Origin: Zea mays
Taxonomy: Eukaryota; Streptophyta; Magnoliopsida; Poales; Poaceae
Direction: 5' to 3'
Length of the DNA stretch: 64,000 bases
Assembly: GCF_902167145.1 (NCBI RefSeq)
Contig: NC_050097.1
Span: 223,901,034 to 223,965,033, forward strand
Position numbers and translations under genes: made by a program. The notes under the pieces were generated by a model that was not told the origin of the DNA, did not search any database, and worked only from the letters and a program-made list of their open reading frames with translations. This document shows positions 11,987 to 22,522 of this stretch, piece by piece. Every line of letters begins with the position of its first letter. Position 1 is the first letter of the stretch.

Positions 11987-12787
11987 TACTTTGTAGATTC
12001 CCTTTCTCTCAAGACTTGCACTTTGCTCAGTGTTTAGAAGCAGCTACAAATCTTGGTAATTAGTTTAGCACTGAAAATGTCCTGTTGCTAACAAATCTTA
12101 GAAGTAGCTACAACAATGCTCATGACTAGGGGTTCCTATGAAGGAGGGCTTTAGGTGGCCTTTTTTGCTGAAAAGTTTTGCAAATGTTTGCAATGGGTTT
12201 AGGAGATATTCTCTGCAATGATGTTATGCTTTCAGTTTACACTCTCAAAAAGGATTTTAGTGCTTCCATTCAAAAATAGTTATTGTAAAATGCTGGCAAT
12301 TAAATGATCATTGCTAGATACACTACTCCCAAACTACTTGATTCATTTTTCAATAAGCCTTAAGATTCTTCTAGCATTTCCCTGTTTGGTCAGTACACGG
12401 ATGTGTTACTCATTTTTTCACTTATCTACTTTGAAGAAAGCAAATTCCTTCAGATCACAAGTTATTTATCTTACATTAGCTAAAAACTTAAACGACGTCA
12501 ATAGTAAACTTTAAGTAACATAAGTTGGGCACACTCTTACCTGGCTACATTTAGTCTTGATTATGGACATTTTCAACAGAACTTCATTTCTTACTTATTT
12601 GGTTCAAAAAAATTGAGGATGCCTAAGGGAACCTCCATGGGGGAGTGTTGAATATAAGTAAATTATCCACATTTCTTACTCTCCATCACCTTAAACTTCA
12701 TGGTTAAAAAATCTAGAGGATGTCTGATGCGTATATTGTAGTCGTTAACACATTTACTATATTAATTTTCTTCGCCTTTGGTATAAT
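11987..12787. other. AT-rich low-copy sequence, no gene recognised
   Basis: No recognisable coding matter between the LINE tail and the CDCA7-like exon A. Probably intron or intergenic DNA belonging with that fragment. Confidence 0.45.
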
Positions 12788-12895
12788 GGCAAAATGCTTC
12801 CATGTTACAAACAGAAGACTCTTGGTCATTATACATGCTGTTGTAAATGCCAGATTGTCCAAGGACAGTTCTGTGGGGGATTCTTTGTACATGAG
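12788..12895 (+). pseudogene. CDCA7-like zinc-finger protein, exon A
   Basis: The frame reads KQKTLGHYTCCCKCQIVQGQ and FCG, matching the first half of the zf-4CXXC_R1 domain of plant CDCA7-like nuclear proteins (CHQCRQKT--CC-KCQ--QGQFCG--LYMR). A base is missing just before KQKT and an extra G follows FCG; in the shifted frame DSLYMR precedes a GTGAAC donor (12896). The exon therefore keeps its end but has two opposite frameshifts. It joins in phase with exon B (13572). Confidence 0.75.
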
Positions 12896-13571
12896 GTGAA
12901 CATTTTCTTTGTATTGATAATAAATTCTCATTATTTTGAACTAACAATCGCACATTCCCGAAGTATCATCTCTATCATTTTCTTGAGGACATGTGTTAGA
13001 CCTAATATTAACGAGTTCCCTGTTCCGCATATAGCATATACACTTGAAAACAAATTGCTTTTATTTTAGCTGCAGTTTAGCAATATACTTATTTCACCTA
13101 CAAATATAAATCAGTTTAGGTTTATCCTATGGCAAACCCTTTTTACCTGGACAATCAACATCCAATATTTTATATAGATTGCCAACACATGGCTAACATT
13201 GTTAGTCAAAGTTATTCTTTTTACTTGGGAGAAACCTAAATGGACTTATTTGTGATTAAAATATAATAGATATTTCCCAATTTATGGTCCGCAATTTAAA
13301 ACAAATTTACCAATGCTAAAGCTGTAAGATTTTTTATAATTGTTTTGCACACCTATCTAGGATTTTGGGTTGCAATATATATAGCAATTACTTGACTTAG
13401 TTTTGTAAGAAGATTTCAGTTGCAAAGCATTCAAAGTCCCCTACTCTTGTTAGAAAAATATTAAAACACTACATGCATCTAAATGCCAATTGAGCTCTGC
13501 TTTCTTTTCTCCATGCATGGTTGTACTTGACAGTTAGCTGTTTATGGATTGACACTTTGTAGCTGATGCAG

Positions 13572-13701
13572 ATATGGTAAGAATGTGTTAGAGGTTAAGA
13601 AGAATCCTAACAGGACATGTTCAGTTTGTCGTGGCATCTATACTTGCAGTATATGCAGAACTAAGAAAGGATGGTTCCCTACTGGTTCTGTATATAGGAA
13701 G
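13572..13701 (+). pseudogene. CDCA7-like zinc-finger protein, exon B
   Basis: After a GATGCAG acceptor the exon reads YGKNVLEVKKNPNRTCSVCR, GIYTCSICRTKKGWFPTGSV and YRK. This is the second half of the 4CXXC_R1 zinc domain, a DNA-binding nuclear module. One expected Cys in CRGIC-C is Tyr (GIYTC). The donor GTATA starts at 13702 and is the left copy of the target duplication of the gypsy element beginning at 13707, so the insertion lies at the splice junction. The exon is open through its length. Its partner exon C is now 21 kb away. Confidence 0.85.
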
Positions 13702-13706
13702 GTATA
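13702..13706. repeat. Target-site duplication of Gypsy-1, left copy (gtata)
   Basis: gtata here and at 27311-27315 flank the element 13707-27310 exactly. The left copy doubles as the splice donor of CDCA7-like exon B. Confidence 0.92.
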
Positions 13707-15436
13707 TGTCGGCGTCTCGAGACTAGGGGGTCCCAAAGCCGACGAGTGAGTGTGCCGCGTGCCCCAGCCCAGATGGGTCGAGCGCGTGGGCGAGCGCGAA
13801 GGGGGGAAGCGAGGTGGCCGGAGACGGGCGTGAGAGAGGTGGAAATCCCGCGGCCTTCGTGTTCGTCCCGCGCCCAGGTCGGGTGCGCTTGCAGTAGGGG
13901 GTTACAAGCGTCCACGCGGGTGAGGGAAGCGAGCGGCCCCAAGAGAGCGCATGTCCCGTCCTCGTCCCCGCGCGACCAACCTTCTCTAAGAAGGCCCTGG
14001 TCCTTCCTTTTATAGGCGTAAGGAGAGGATCCAGGTGTACAATGGGGATGTAGCAGAGTGCTACGTGTCTAGCGGAGGGAGAGCTAGCGCCCTAAGTACA
14101 TGCCAATGTGGCAGCCGGAGAGATCTTGGCACCCTGCTGGTGTGATGTCGTGGCTGTCGGAGGAGCAACGGAGCCTGGCGGAGGGACAGCTGTCGGAGCG
14201 GTTGAGTCCTTGCTGACGTCCCCCTGCTTCCGTAAGGGAGCTGAGAGCCGCTGTCGTCACAGGGCTAGCGGGGCGCCATCATTGCCTATCTGGCGGAGCT
14301 AGCCAGATGGGACACCGGTCTTGTTCTCTGCGGCCCGAGTCGGCTCGGGGTAGGGTGATGATGGCGCTTCCTGTTGACGTGGCTGGCCTGTGCCCTAGGT
14401 AGGGCGACGTGGAGGCTCCTCCGAAGCCGAGGTCGAGTCTATCTTCCATGGCCGAGGCTGAGCCCGAGCCCCTGGGTCGGGCGAGGCGGAGGTTGTTCGG
14501 CAGAGGCCAGGGCGGAGTCCGAGCCCTGGGGTCGGGCGAAGCGGAGTTTGTCGTCTTCTGGGGCTGAGCCCGAGTCCGAGCCCTGGGTCGGGCGGAGCGG
14601 AGTTCGCCGTCTTCCGGGGCTTAGCCCGAGTCCGAGCCCTGGGTCGGGCAGAGCGGAGTTCGCCATCTTCTGGGGCTTAGCCCGAGTCCGAGCCCTGGGT
14701 CGGGCGGAGCGGAGTTCGCCGTCTTCCGGGGCTTAGCCCGAGTCCGAGCCCTGGGTCGGGCGGAGCGGAGTTCGCCGTCTTCTGGGGCTTAGCCCGAGTC
14801 CGAGCCCTGGGTCGGGCGGAGCGGAGTTCGCCGTCTTCCGGGGCTTAGCCCGAGTCCGAGCCCTGGGTCGGGCGGAGCGGAGTTCGCCGTCTTTCCGGGG
14901 CTTAGCCCGAGTCCGAGCCCTGGGCCGGGCAGAGCGGAGTTTCCTATGGCGCCTTTGGCAAGGCCTGACTGCCTGTCAGTCTCACTCTGTCAAGTGGCAC
15001 TGCAGTCGGAGTGGCGCAGGCGGCGCTGTCCTTCTGTCAGACCGGTCAGTGGAGTGGCGAAGTGACGGCGGTCACTTCGGCTCTGCCGGGGGGCGCGCGT
15101 CAGGATAAAGGTGTTAGGCTACCTTTGCGTTAAATGCTCCTGCGACTCGGTCGGTCGGTGCGGCGATTTAGTCAGGGTTGCTTCTTAGCGAAGGCAAGGC
15201 CTCGGGCGAGCCGGAGATGTGTCCGCCGTTAAAGGGGGGCCTCGGGCGAGACGAAAATCCCTCGGGGTTGGCTGCCCTTGCCCGAGGCTAGGCTCGGGCG
15301 AGGCGTGATCGAGTCGCTCGTATGGACTGATCCCTGACTTAATCGCACCCATCAGGCCTCTGCAGCTTTATGCTGATGGGGGTTACCAGCTGAGAATTAG
15401 GCGTCTTGAGGGTACCCCTAATTATGGTCCCCGACA
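13707..15436 (-). repeat. Gypsy-1 3' LTR
   Basis: 1730 bp. The outer tip (plus 13707) reads tgtcggcg and the inner tip ends ccccgaca. It contains a TATA sequence on the minus strand at about 14006-14016 and a block of 56-bp tandem units (14469-14945). It keeps 251 bp that the 5' LTR has lost. Confidence 0.92.
14469..14945. repeat. 56-bp tandem repeat in Gypsy-1 3' LTR
   Basis: Successive units start ccctgggtcgggcggagcgg at 14581, 14637, 14693, 14749, 14805 and 14861, a constant 56 bp, with variant units at both ends. About nine heads in all. The units lie in U3, upstream of the TATA in element orientation. Confidence 0.9.
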
Positions 15437-15450
15437 GTAGCCCCCGAGCC
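15437..15450 (-). other. Gypsy-1 polypurine tract
   Basis: On the minus strand ggctcgggggctac lies directly before the 3' LTR tip TGTCGGGG. This is the primer site for plus-strand DNA synthesis. The same tract precedes the Gypsy-2 3' LTR. Confidence 0.8.
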
Positions 15451-16182
15451 TCGAAGGGAGTGTTAGCACTCGCTTGGAGGCTTTCGTCGCACTTTTTTGC
15501 AAGGGGACCAGCCTTTCTCGGTTGCATTTTGTTCTGGTGGGTGCGCGCGAGCGCACCCACCGGGTGTAGCCCCCGAGGCCTCGGAGGAGTGGTTTCACTC
15601 CCCCGAGGTCTTGATGCCTTGCGTAATGCTTCGGCTGGTCTGGTTGTTCCCTCATGCGAACTGGCCGTAGCCCGGGTGCACGGTCGGGGCCCAAGTTCTC
15701 GGGCTGGTATGTTGACGCTGTCAACGGTTCGGCCGGAGCCGGTTTTGCGAGAGCAGCCCCCGAGCCTCCGCACAGGGCGAGGGGACGATCAGGGACAGAC
15801 TCAGCTTTTTTACATACGCCCCTACGTCGCCTTTCCGCAAGGAGGAGGGGGGAGAGCGCCATGTTACCCTCGATGGGCACCGAACATGGTGTCTCCGGTG
15901 AGCTGCAAGCGGGTAATCCGAGTGGACGTCCGTGCCCCGTTCGTTGGGGGTCGGCTAGGGGCCCAGAGGCACGCCCAAAAGTACCTGCGGGTGATCTGCC
16001 GGACCCGGTCCCCTGGCGACGGGGTCCGAGGGCTCGATGCCTCCCTCCGATGGGATTCCGTTACAAGATCGCTCCCGCTGGTCTCAGAAATGTCCTAGGG
16101 TACCTCGGGAGCACAGCCCGAGCCTTGGTTATGTATCGAACGTACCCCTGGTCATCCCTCGCTCGGCGTCTGAGGCGACTGT

Positions 16183-16400
16183 GAACCCTTCGGGGGCCAG
16201 CCTTCGAACCCCTGATCAGTAATGGGCGCGGAGCCCGAGTAGCCTGAGGCGGCCGTGGAGCCCTTCGGGGGGCCGGCCTTCGAACCTCTGACCAGTAGTG
16301 GGTGTAGGGCCCACGCGATCTGAGGCGACTGTTGAACCCCTCGGAGGGCCAGCCTTCGAACCTCTGATCAATAGGGGGGCTCGGAGCCCGGTTCCTTCAT
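16183..16400. repeat. About 75-bp repeat, three copies
   Basis: Units begin near 16183, 16258 and 16334, each with a gaacccttcggggg-like start and ccttcgaacctctgatcagt core. The corresponding part of Gypsy-2 (about 60960-61170) keeps the same arrangement inverted. Confidence 0.8.
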
Positions 16401-18139
16401 AGGGAAGGATCCTTTTCGGGGTATCCCCCTTTCCCGGTCCCTGTTGCAAGAGATAGAGAAAGAGGAAAAAAGGAAAAGGATACGAAATCGATCGACGTGG
16501 CGTACCTTTTTTGGCGCGGTTATTACGGCGAAGGCGAAGCGTCGCCCGCTTCTCCCGCCAGAAGCGCCGCCTGTCCCGCCGCGGAGTTAATGCGACGGGG
16601 TGAGTTGTTGGCAGGGCGGCCCGTTGCGCGTGCGCGAGCCGTTCGAGGAACGGATCACGGGCGCCCTGTCTTCACGCCGTGAGAGGGGGTTCTCTTGCTG
16701 CCCCCGGATGGGACGTGAGTCTGGCCGACGACGTGACCGCCGCTCCCGCCCGCCTGCCACCGTCATTACTGCCGGCCCACTTTCGGCTGCATTGACCGTC
16801 GCGCCAGGCTGGCGCTGCTGGGTCGTGCGCTGGGCTGCCTCGAGTCGCGGTATTGGTTCCGCAACCGAAGAGGCGTGGTGGTGGCGCAAGTGGCGGTGCA
16901 GTTGCTTGCATGCAGCATCTGGCGCGCTGGTTGCGTGACGCGTGGGCCTGGGCCTCCATGCCTGCGTGTTGGGAGTCGGAGAAGCGCGTCCACCTGGCGC
17001 GATTGCATGCTGCCTGCATGGCTGCCCGCCCCTTCCGCCCGTTGGTCTGGGCAAAAGTGGGGGGTCGCTTGTAACTGCTGGGCGGTTGTGTGCACCACGC
17101 GCGGCGGTTTGGCTTCTTCTGCTCTGAGCCGGTTTGCATGACATGCGGGACCCAGCCCCCGCACCGCAGGGGAGGGCCTTGGAGCGTGTTGGAGAAGACT
17201 CAGCCCGTGACGTTTGGGGGCGCACGTAGGGAGAGTTGCCTTTTAAAAGGAGGGCGACCCCTTTCGGAAGGCGACCATGTCTTCTTCCTCCCTTATGCGT
17301 CGCGTCTTTCCACCTTCCAAGCCCCCGGATGGGGGGTACCCGCCGTCTTTTCGCCTCGTCGTTGGAGGAACGCAACTCCGTGGGAGTTGGTACCTTTCAG
17401 CCATCGTTCGGCTTCAAGGATTTTCATCACACAACCCGGTTGCTCCCCTCCGCTGGTGGTCACCCAAGACGGTGACCTCCAGCTCCTGGATGGGGAGAGG
17501 CAAGCCAGGCTGTGATCTCGCCCTCAGCATCGGGGGTGTTCGTCATCCTCGCTGGGGCGGGGAGCGAGGCGAGCCGGGGCTCTACCTCCTGCGCGGGTCG
17601 GCGGACCACCTCTTCTTCTAGCTTCTGGTGGTGGCAATCGTCCTCCCGCGCTGCGACGGAGACGTCCTCCAGTCATGCCGGGGAAGGTGAACTGTTGCTG
17701 CCCAGCTAGGATGCAACATTCCGTCCTTTCCCTCGCATTCGCGGCGAGGACGGCAGCGAGGATCTGCCGGTGCGCTTGGGAGCGGCCCGCTCTTTGGCTT
17801 TAATAGCTGGTTCGCGTCCCTTGAACGGGACCGCGAACGTGAGCCCTCTGGTGGCCGCGTCCACCCGGGACCATGGCTGCTGCCGCAGAGGTCGCTGGCG
17901 AGCCTCCCGACGTTCGTCGCCCCGCAGGCTCGAGGTTGCTCATACCCGCGGGGATGGAACCAGAGTTCCGTTTGTAAGGGCACTTTGAATGCCGGTGTCT
18001 TTGTTCATTGTGGCTGTCGAGGCCTGAACATGTATGTAATTTTGGCACGGAGCCGTGTCTTTTCCTCATTTTCGAGCACTAAGTCTCGCCTGTTGATTAT
18101 CTGAACCGCTTCACCAAGCATGAGTCGCCCCGTGTCAAG

Positions 18140-19022
18140 GTGACGAGTGAGGTATCCGTATCCCGGAGGCGTAGGAGTCCCTCGGCTCGATCGGCCTTGT
18201 TGTCTGAGGCTCCTCTAGCTTAGTTAAAGAGACCCCTTGGCCGCTCTTCAACGAGCCGAGGCCAGGGGTAGCGATATCAGCACGAACAGAGGCGGAGTTG
18301 GCTCGAAAATGAAAACCTGGTTGGCCGGAGCCTAGCCGGGTTGTCCGTCAGCGGGACCGATGCCGGAGTTGATCAGCCGAGGCCTCGGACCGGGCTGGCG
18401 CCCTTGGAAGATGGTTGGCCGAGGCCCCTGGGAAAACCGGCCGAGCCGCCTGCTCGGGCCGGGTTCCCGGAGAAGTCCCTGGACCGCGTCGCCGTCTGAG
18501 GCTGGGTCGGACCTCGCTGAAGGTGTCGTCGATGCCGAGGGTGCTACAGCCCCCTTCCAGCGTGAAGATCCGAGCCTGCGGGATCAGATTGTCTTGTAGC
18601 GTGTGCCTTCTGCGGCCGCTGAGGCCAGAAAACACACCCTTGCTGCGTTGTAAAGCTGTGTCTCCTTTCCTCTTATTTCGAGCATCTGGACTTTTTTGTC
18701 GGTAACAGGGATGTTTGTGCGAGCGAGAGTTGCTTCTCGCGGAAGGTGATGAGTGAGGTATCCGTATCCCGGAGGTGTGGGAGTCCCTCGGCTCGGTCGA
18801 CCTTGCCGCTTACGCGTACTTTCACCCGTCCATGAGGCCCTGTCACCGATTCAGTCGAGAAGGCTTGAAGGACCGCTTCGGCAGAAGAGCTTCCGAACGT
18901 AAAGACTTGTTCGGTCCGCGGAATCACTTTATCCGAACGCGAGTTACTTATCGCAGAAGGTGATGAGTGAGGTATCCGTATCCCGGAGGCGTAGGAGTCC
19001 CTCGGCTCGGTCAGCCTTGGCT
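18140..19022. repeat. About 60-bp element repeated three times with spacers
   Basis: The block containing gagtgaggtatccgtatccc followed by ggagtccctcggctcg occurs at about 18140-18199, 18744-18807 and 18958-19022. Gypsy-2 keeps three inverted copies near 57983-58048, 58193-58258 and 58855-58920, with similar spacing. Confidence 0.88.
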
Positions 19023-19252
19023 GCTTACGTGTACTCCGTCGTTTTCAGGATCCGCTTTTCGAAGTAGTCAAAAAGCACGAAAGATATTCTGCTAAAAGAG
19101 ATCTTTTTTCGAGGAAAATTTCGACGCAGAGGGGGTCCCCCCCCCCCTTTTAGCCCCCGAGGGAGGGTCGGGCTTTGCCGAGGCGAGGCCGACCCTTCCT
19201 TGATGACTAAACTTTGCGTGGGTGCGAGGTATATGAACAACTTGAAAACATC

Positions 19253-22200
19253 TTAAGGGTAGAAGCGACGTAGCTGTTGGATGTTCCAAGCGTTGCCGTA
19301 GATCTCGCCTTGATTGTTGGCCAGCTTGTACGTTCCGGGCTTCAGAACTTTGGCGATGACGAATGGCCCCTCCCAGGGGGGCGTGAGCTTGTGCCTCCCT
19401 CGGGCGTCTTGTCGCAGCCGAAGCACCAGGTCGCCCACCTGGAGGTCTCGGGGCCGGACCCCTCGGGCGTGGTAGCATCGCAGGGACTGCTGGTACCGCG
19501 CCGAGTGTAGTAAGGCCTTGTCCCGAGCCTCTTCCAGCTGGTCCAGCGATTCTTCTCGGCTAGCTTGGTTGCTTTGATCGTTGTAGGCCCTCGTCCTCGG
19601 GGAGCCGTATTCCAGGTTAGTGGGCAAGATGGCCTCGGCCCCGTAGACCAGGAAGAACGGCGTGAAACCCGTGGCTCGGCTCAGCGTTGTCCTCAGGCTC
19701 CAGACCACCGAGGGGAGTTCCTTCATCCATCGCTTGCCGAACTTGTTGAGGTCGTTGTAAATCCGGGGCTTGAGCCCTTGTAGAATCATGCCGTTGGCAC
19801 GCTCTACTTGCCCATTCGACATGGGATGAGCCACGGTGGCCCAGTCCACCCGGATGTGGTGATCCTCACAAAAATCCAAGAATTTTCTGCCGGTGAACTG
19901 GGTACCGTTGTCGGTGATGATGGAGTTTGGGACCCCGAAGCGATGGATGATGTTGGTGAAGAATGCCACCGCCTGCTCGGACATGATGCTGTTCAGGGGT
20001 CGGACCTCGATCCACTTGGAGAATTTGTCGATGGCGACCAGCAGGTGCGTGTAGCCCCCGGGCGCCTTCTGCAAGGGACCGACGAGGTCCAGACCCCACA
20101 CTGCAAAGGGCCAGGTGATGGGTATCGTCTGCAGAGCCTGAGCGGGCAGGTGGGTCTGCTTCGCATAGAATTGGCACCCTTCGCAGGTGCAGACAATTCT
20201 AGTGGCGTCAGCCACCGCCGTTGGCCAGTAGAAGCCTTGCCGGAAAGCATTCCCGACAAGGGCTCGAGGCGCTGCATGATGGCCGCAAGCCCCCGAGTGT
20301 ATTTCTTGCAGAAGTTCCTGACCTTCGGCGATGGAGATGCATCGCTGGAGGATGCCCGAGGGGCTGCGGTGGTAGAGCTCCTCCTCATCGCCCAGCAAGA
20401 CGAACGACTTGGCGCGTCGCGCCACCCGCCGAGCCTCGGCTTGGTCGAGGGGTAGCTCTCCTTGGCGTAGATATTGCAGGTACGAGGTCTGCCAATTTCG
20501 ATCAGGCGTGGCCCCGTTCTGCTCCTCCTCGACGTGCAGTGCCTCGCCCTCGGGGGCCGAGGGTACCTCGGGCTGAACCGAGGACGCCTCGGGCTGAGCC
20601 GAGGGTACCTCGGGCTGGACCGAGGTTGCCTCGGGCTCGGGTGTGTCGTTGATCTTGACGGAGGGTTGATGCAGATCCTGGGAGAAGACGTCCGGGGGAA
20701 CCGTCGTTCGCCCCGAGGCTATTTTTGCCAGCTCGTCCGCAGTCTCGTTGTAGCGCCGAGCGATGTGGTTAAGCTCGAGCCCGTAGAACTTGTCTTCCAG
20801 GCGCCGAACCTCATCGCAGTAGGCCTCCATCTTCGGGTCGCGGCAGTGGGAGTTCTTCATGACTTGGTCGATGACGAGCTGCGAGTCACCGCGGGCGTCG
20901 AGGCGTCTGACCCCTAGCTCGATGGCGATCCGCAACCCGTTGACCAGAGCCTCGTACTCAGCCACATTGTTGGACGCCGGGAAATGGAGGCGTAGCACGT
21001 AGCGTAGGTGTTTCCCGAGGGGCGAGATGAAGAGCAGGCCCGCGCCGGCTCCCGTCTTCATCAGCGACCCGTCGAAAAACATGGTCCAGAGCTCCGGTTG
21101 GATCGGAGCCGTCGGCAGCTGGGTGTCGACCCATTCGGCTACGAAGTCCGCCAACACCTGGGACTTGATGGCCTTCCGAGGGGCGAACGAGATTGTCTCG
21201 CCCATGATTTCCACTGCCCACTTTGCGATCCTGCCCGAGGCCTCTCGGCACTGGATGATCTCCCCCAGGGGGAAGGATGACACCACAGTTACCGGATGAG
21301 ACTCGAAGTAATGTCGCAACTTTCGCCTCGTCAGGATCACTGCATACAGCAGCTTCTGAACTTGTGGGTAGCGGATCTTGGTTTCGGACAGTACCTCGCT
21401 GACGAAGTAAACTGGCCTCTGAACGGGCAATGCATGCCCCTCTTCTTGCCTCTCGACCACAATCGCGGCGCTAACCACCTGAGTGGTCGCGGCGACGTAG
21501 ACCAAGAGGGCTTCTCCATCAGCTGGGGGCACCAAGATAGGCGCCTTTGTAAGGAGCGCCTTCAGGTTCCCGAGAGCTTCCTCGGCCTCAGGGGTCCAAG
21601 CGAAACACTCGACCTTCCTTAAGAGGCGGTACAGAGGCAGACCTCTTTCGCCGAGGCGTGAGATGAAGCGGCTCAGGGCCGCGAGACATCCCATGACCCT
21701 CTGCACGCCTTTTAAGTCCTCGATGGGCCCCATGCTGGTGATAGCTGCGATCTTCTCCGGGTTGGCTTCGATGCCTCGCTCAGAGACAATGAACCCCAAG
21801 AGCATGCCCCGGGGCACCCCGAAGACACACTTCTCGGGATTGAGCTTGACGCCTTTCGCTTTGAGACATCGTAATGTCACTTCAAGGTCGGAGAGGAGAT
21901 CGGAAGCCTTCCTTATCTTGACTACGATGTCATCGACGTAGGCCTCGACTGTGCGACCGATGTGTTCGCCGAACACATGGTTCATGCACCGCTGGTACGT
22001 CGCGCCCGCATTCCTCAAACCGAACGGCATGGTGACATAGCAGTACATGCCGAAGGGCGTGATGAAAGAAGTCGCGAGCTGGTCGGACTCTTTCATCCGG
22101 ATTTGGTGATACCCTGAGTAGGCATCGAGGAAGGACAGGGTTTCGCACCCAGCAGTGGAATCCACGATTTGATCGATGCGAGGTAGAGGGTAGGGAACCT

Positions 22201-22516
22201 TCGGACATGCTTTGTTGAGACCAGTGTAGTCTACACACATCCGCCATTTCCCCCCTTTCTTCCTCACAAGCACAGGGTTGGCAAGCCATTCGGGATGGAA
22301 TACCTCTTTGATGAACCCTGCTGCCATTAGCTTGTGGATCTCCTCGCCTATCACTCTGCGCTTCTCCTCGTCGAATCGGCGCAGAGGCTGCCTGACGGGA
22401 CGGGCTCCGGCCCAAATATCCAGCGAGTGCTCGGCGACATCCCTCGGTATGTCGGGCATGTCCGAGGGACTCCACGCAAAGACGTCGGCGTTTGCGCGGA
22501 GAAAGTCGACGAGCAC
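19253..22516 (-). CDS. pol: Gypsy-1 pol: reverse transcriptase, RNase H, integrase
   Basis: 1087 codons open, in the same frame as gag-protease and separated from it by one TAG (22525-22523). Reverse transcriptase covers about residues 60-240 with the catalytic YVDD near 193. The original RNase H (about 330-440) looks degenerate. A second RNase H-like domain begins MFFDGSLMKTGAGAG (about 485) and includes NNVAEYEALVNGL and GDSQLVIDQ. A Ser/Pro/Glu-rich linker follows. Integrase has a zinc-binding part (HSGACGHH...CTCEGC, about 735-785) and the D, D, E core: WGLDLVGP, ITDNGTQF and NGQVERANG. No chromodomain. It copies element RNA into DNA and inserts it. No lesion seen within this frame, so it may be functional. 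Confidence 0.92.
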   Translation of the reverse strand: MLVDFLRANADVFAWSPSDMPDIPRDVAEHSLDIWAGARPVRQPLRRFDEEKRRVIGEEIHKLMAAGFIKEVFHPEWLANPVLVRKKGGKWRMCVDYTGLNKACPKVPYPLPRIDQIVDSTAGCETLSFLDAYSGYHQIRMKESDQLATSFITPFGMYCYVTMPFGLRNAGATYQRCMNHVFGEHIGRTVEAYVDDIVVKIRKASDLLSDLEVTLRCLKAKGVKLNPEKCVFGVPRGMLLGFIVSERGIEANPEKIAAITSMGPIEDLKGVQRVMGCLAALSRFISRLGERGLPLYRLLRKVECFAWTPEAEEALGNLKALLTKAPILVPPADGEALLVYVAATTQVVSAAIVVERQEEGHALPVQRPVYFVSEVLSETKIRYPQVQKLLYAVILTRRKLRHYFESHPVTVVSSFPLGEIIQCREASGRIAKWAVEIMGETISFAPRKAIKSQVLADFVAEWVDTQLPTAPIQPELWTMFFDGSLMKTGAGAGLLFISPLGKHLRYVLRLHFPASNNVAEYEALVNGLRIAIELGVRRLDARGDSQLVIDQVMKNSHCRDPKMEAYCDEVRRLEDKFYGLELNHIARRYNETADELAKIASGRTTVPPDVFSQDLHQPSVKINDTPEPEATSVQPEVPSAQPEASSVQPEVPSAPEGEALHVEEEQNGATPDRNWQTSYLQYLRQGELPLDQAEARRVARRAKSFVLLGDEEELYHRSPSGILQRCISIAEGQELLQEIHSGACGHHAAPRALVGNAFRQGFYWPTAVADATRIVCTCEGCQFYAKQTHLPAQALQTIPITWPFAVWGLDLVGPLQKAPGGYTHLLVAIDKFSKWIEVRPLNSIMSEQAVAFFTNIIHRFGVPNSIITDNGTQFTGRKFLDFCEDHHIRVDWATVAHPMSNGQVERANGMILQGLKPRIYNDLNKFGKRWMKELPSVVWSLRTTLSRATGFTPFFLVYGAEAILPTNLEYGSPRTRAYNDQSNQASREESLDQLEEARDKALLHSARYQQSLRCYHARGVRPRDLQVGDLVLRLRQDARGRHKLTPPWEGPFVIAKVLKPGTYKLANNQGEIYGNAWNIQQLRRFYP

Positions 22517-22522
22517 TGCTTC

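Larger units (their letters stand above)
15437..19252 (-). other. Gypsy-1 long 3' non-coding region
   Basis: A 3.8-kb GC-rich region between pol and the 3' LTR. Long frames occur (for example 16587-17375 minus) but are not conserved as proteins in Gypsy-2, so I do not call a gene. It contains two families of spaced repeats (about 16183-16400 and 18140-19022), and blocks (17390-17600) that recur in Elem-2 and Elem-3. Tat-lineage elements typically carry such a region. Confidence 0.7.

Noticed and set aside
14469..14945. Evenly spaced repeats resembling a CRISPR array
   Set aside because: The units abut without unique spacers; it is a tandem minisatellite in an LTR of a plant genome.
16587..17375. 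262-codon minus-strand frame in Gypsy-1
   Set aside because: GC-rich, Arg/Ala-rich, overlapped by frames on the other strand, and not kept as one frame in Gypsy-2 (59023-60825).
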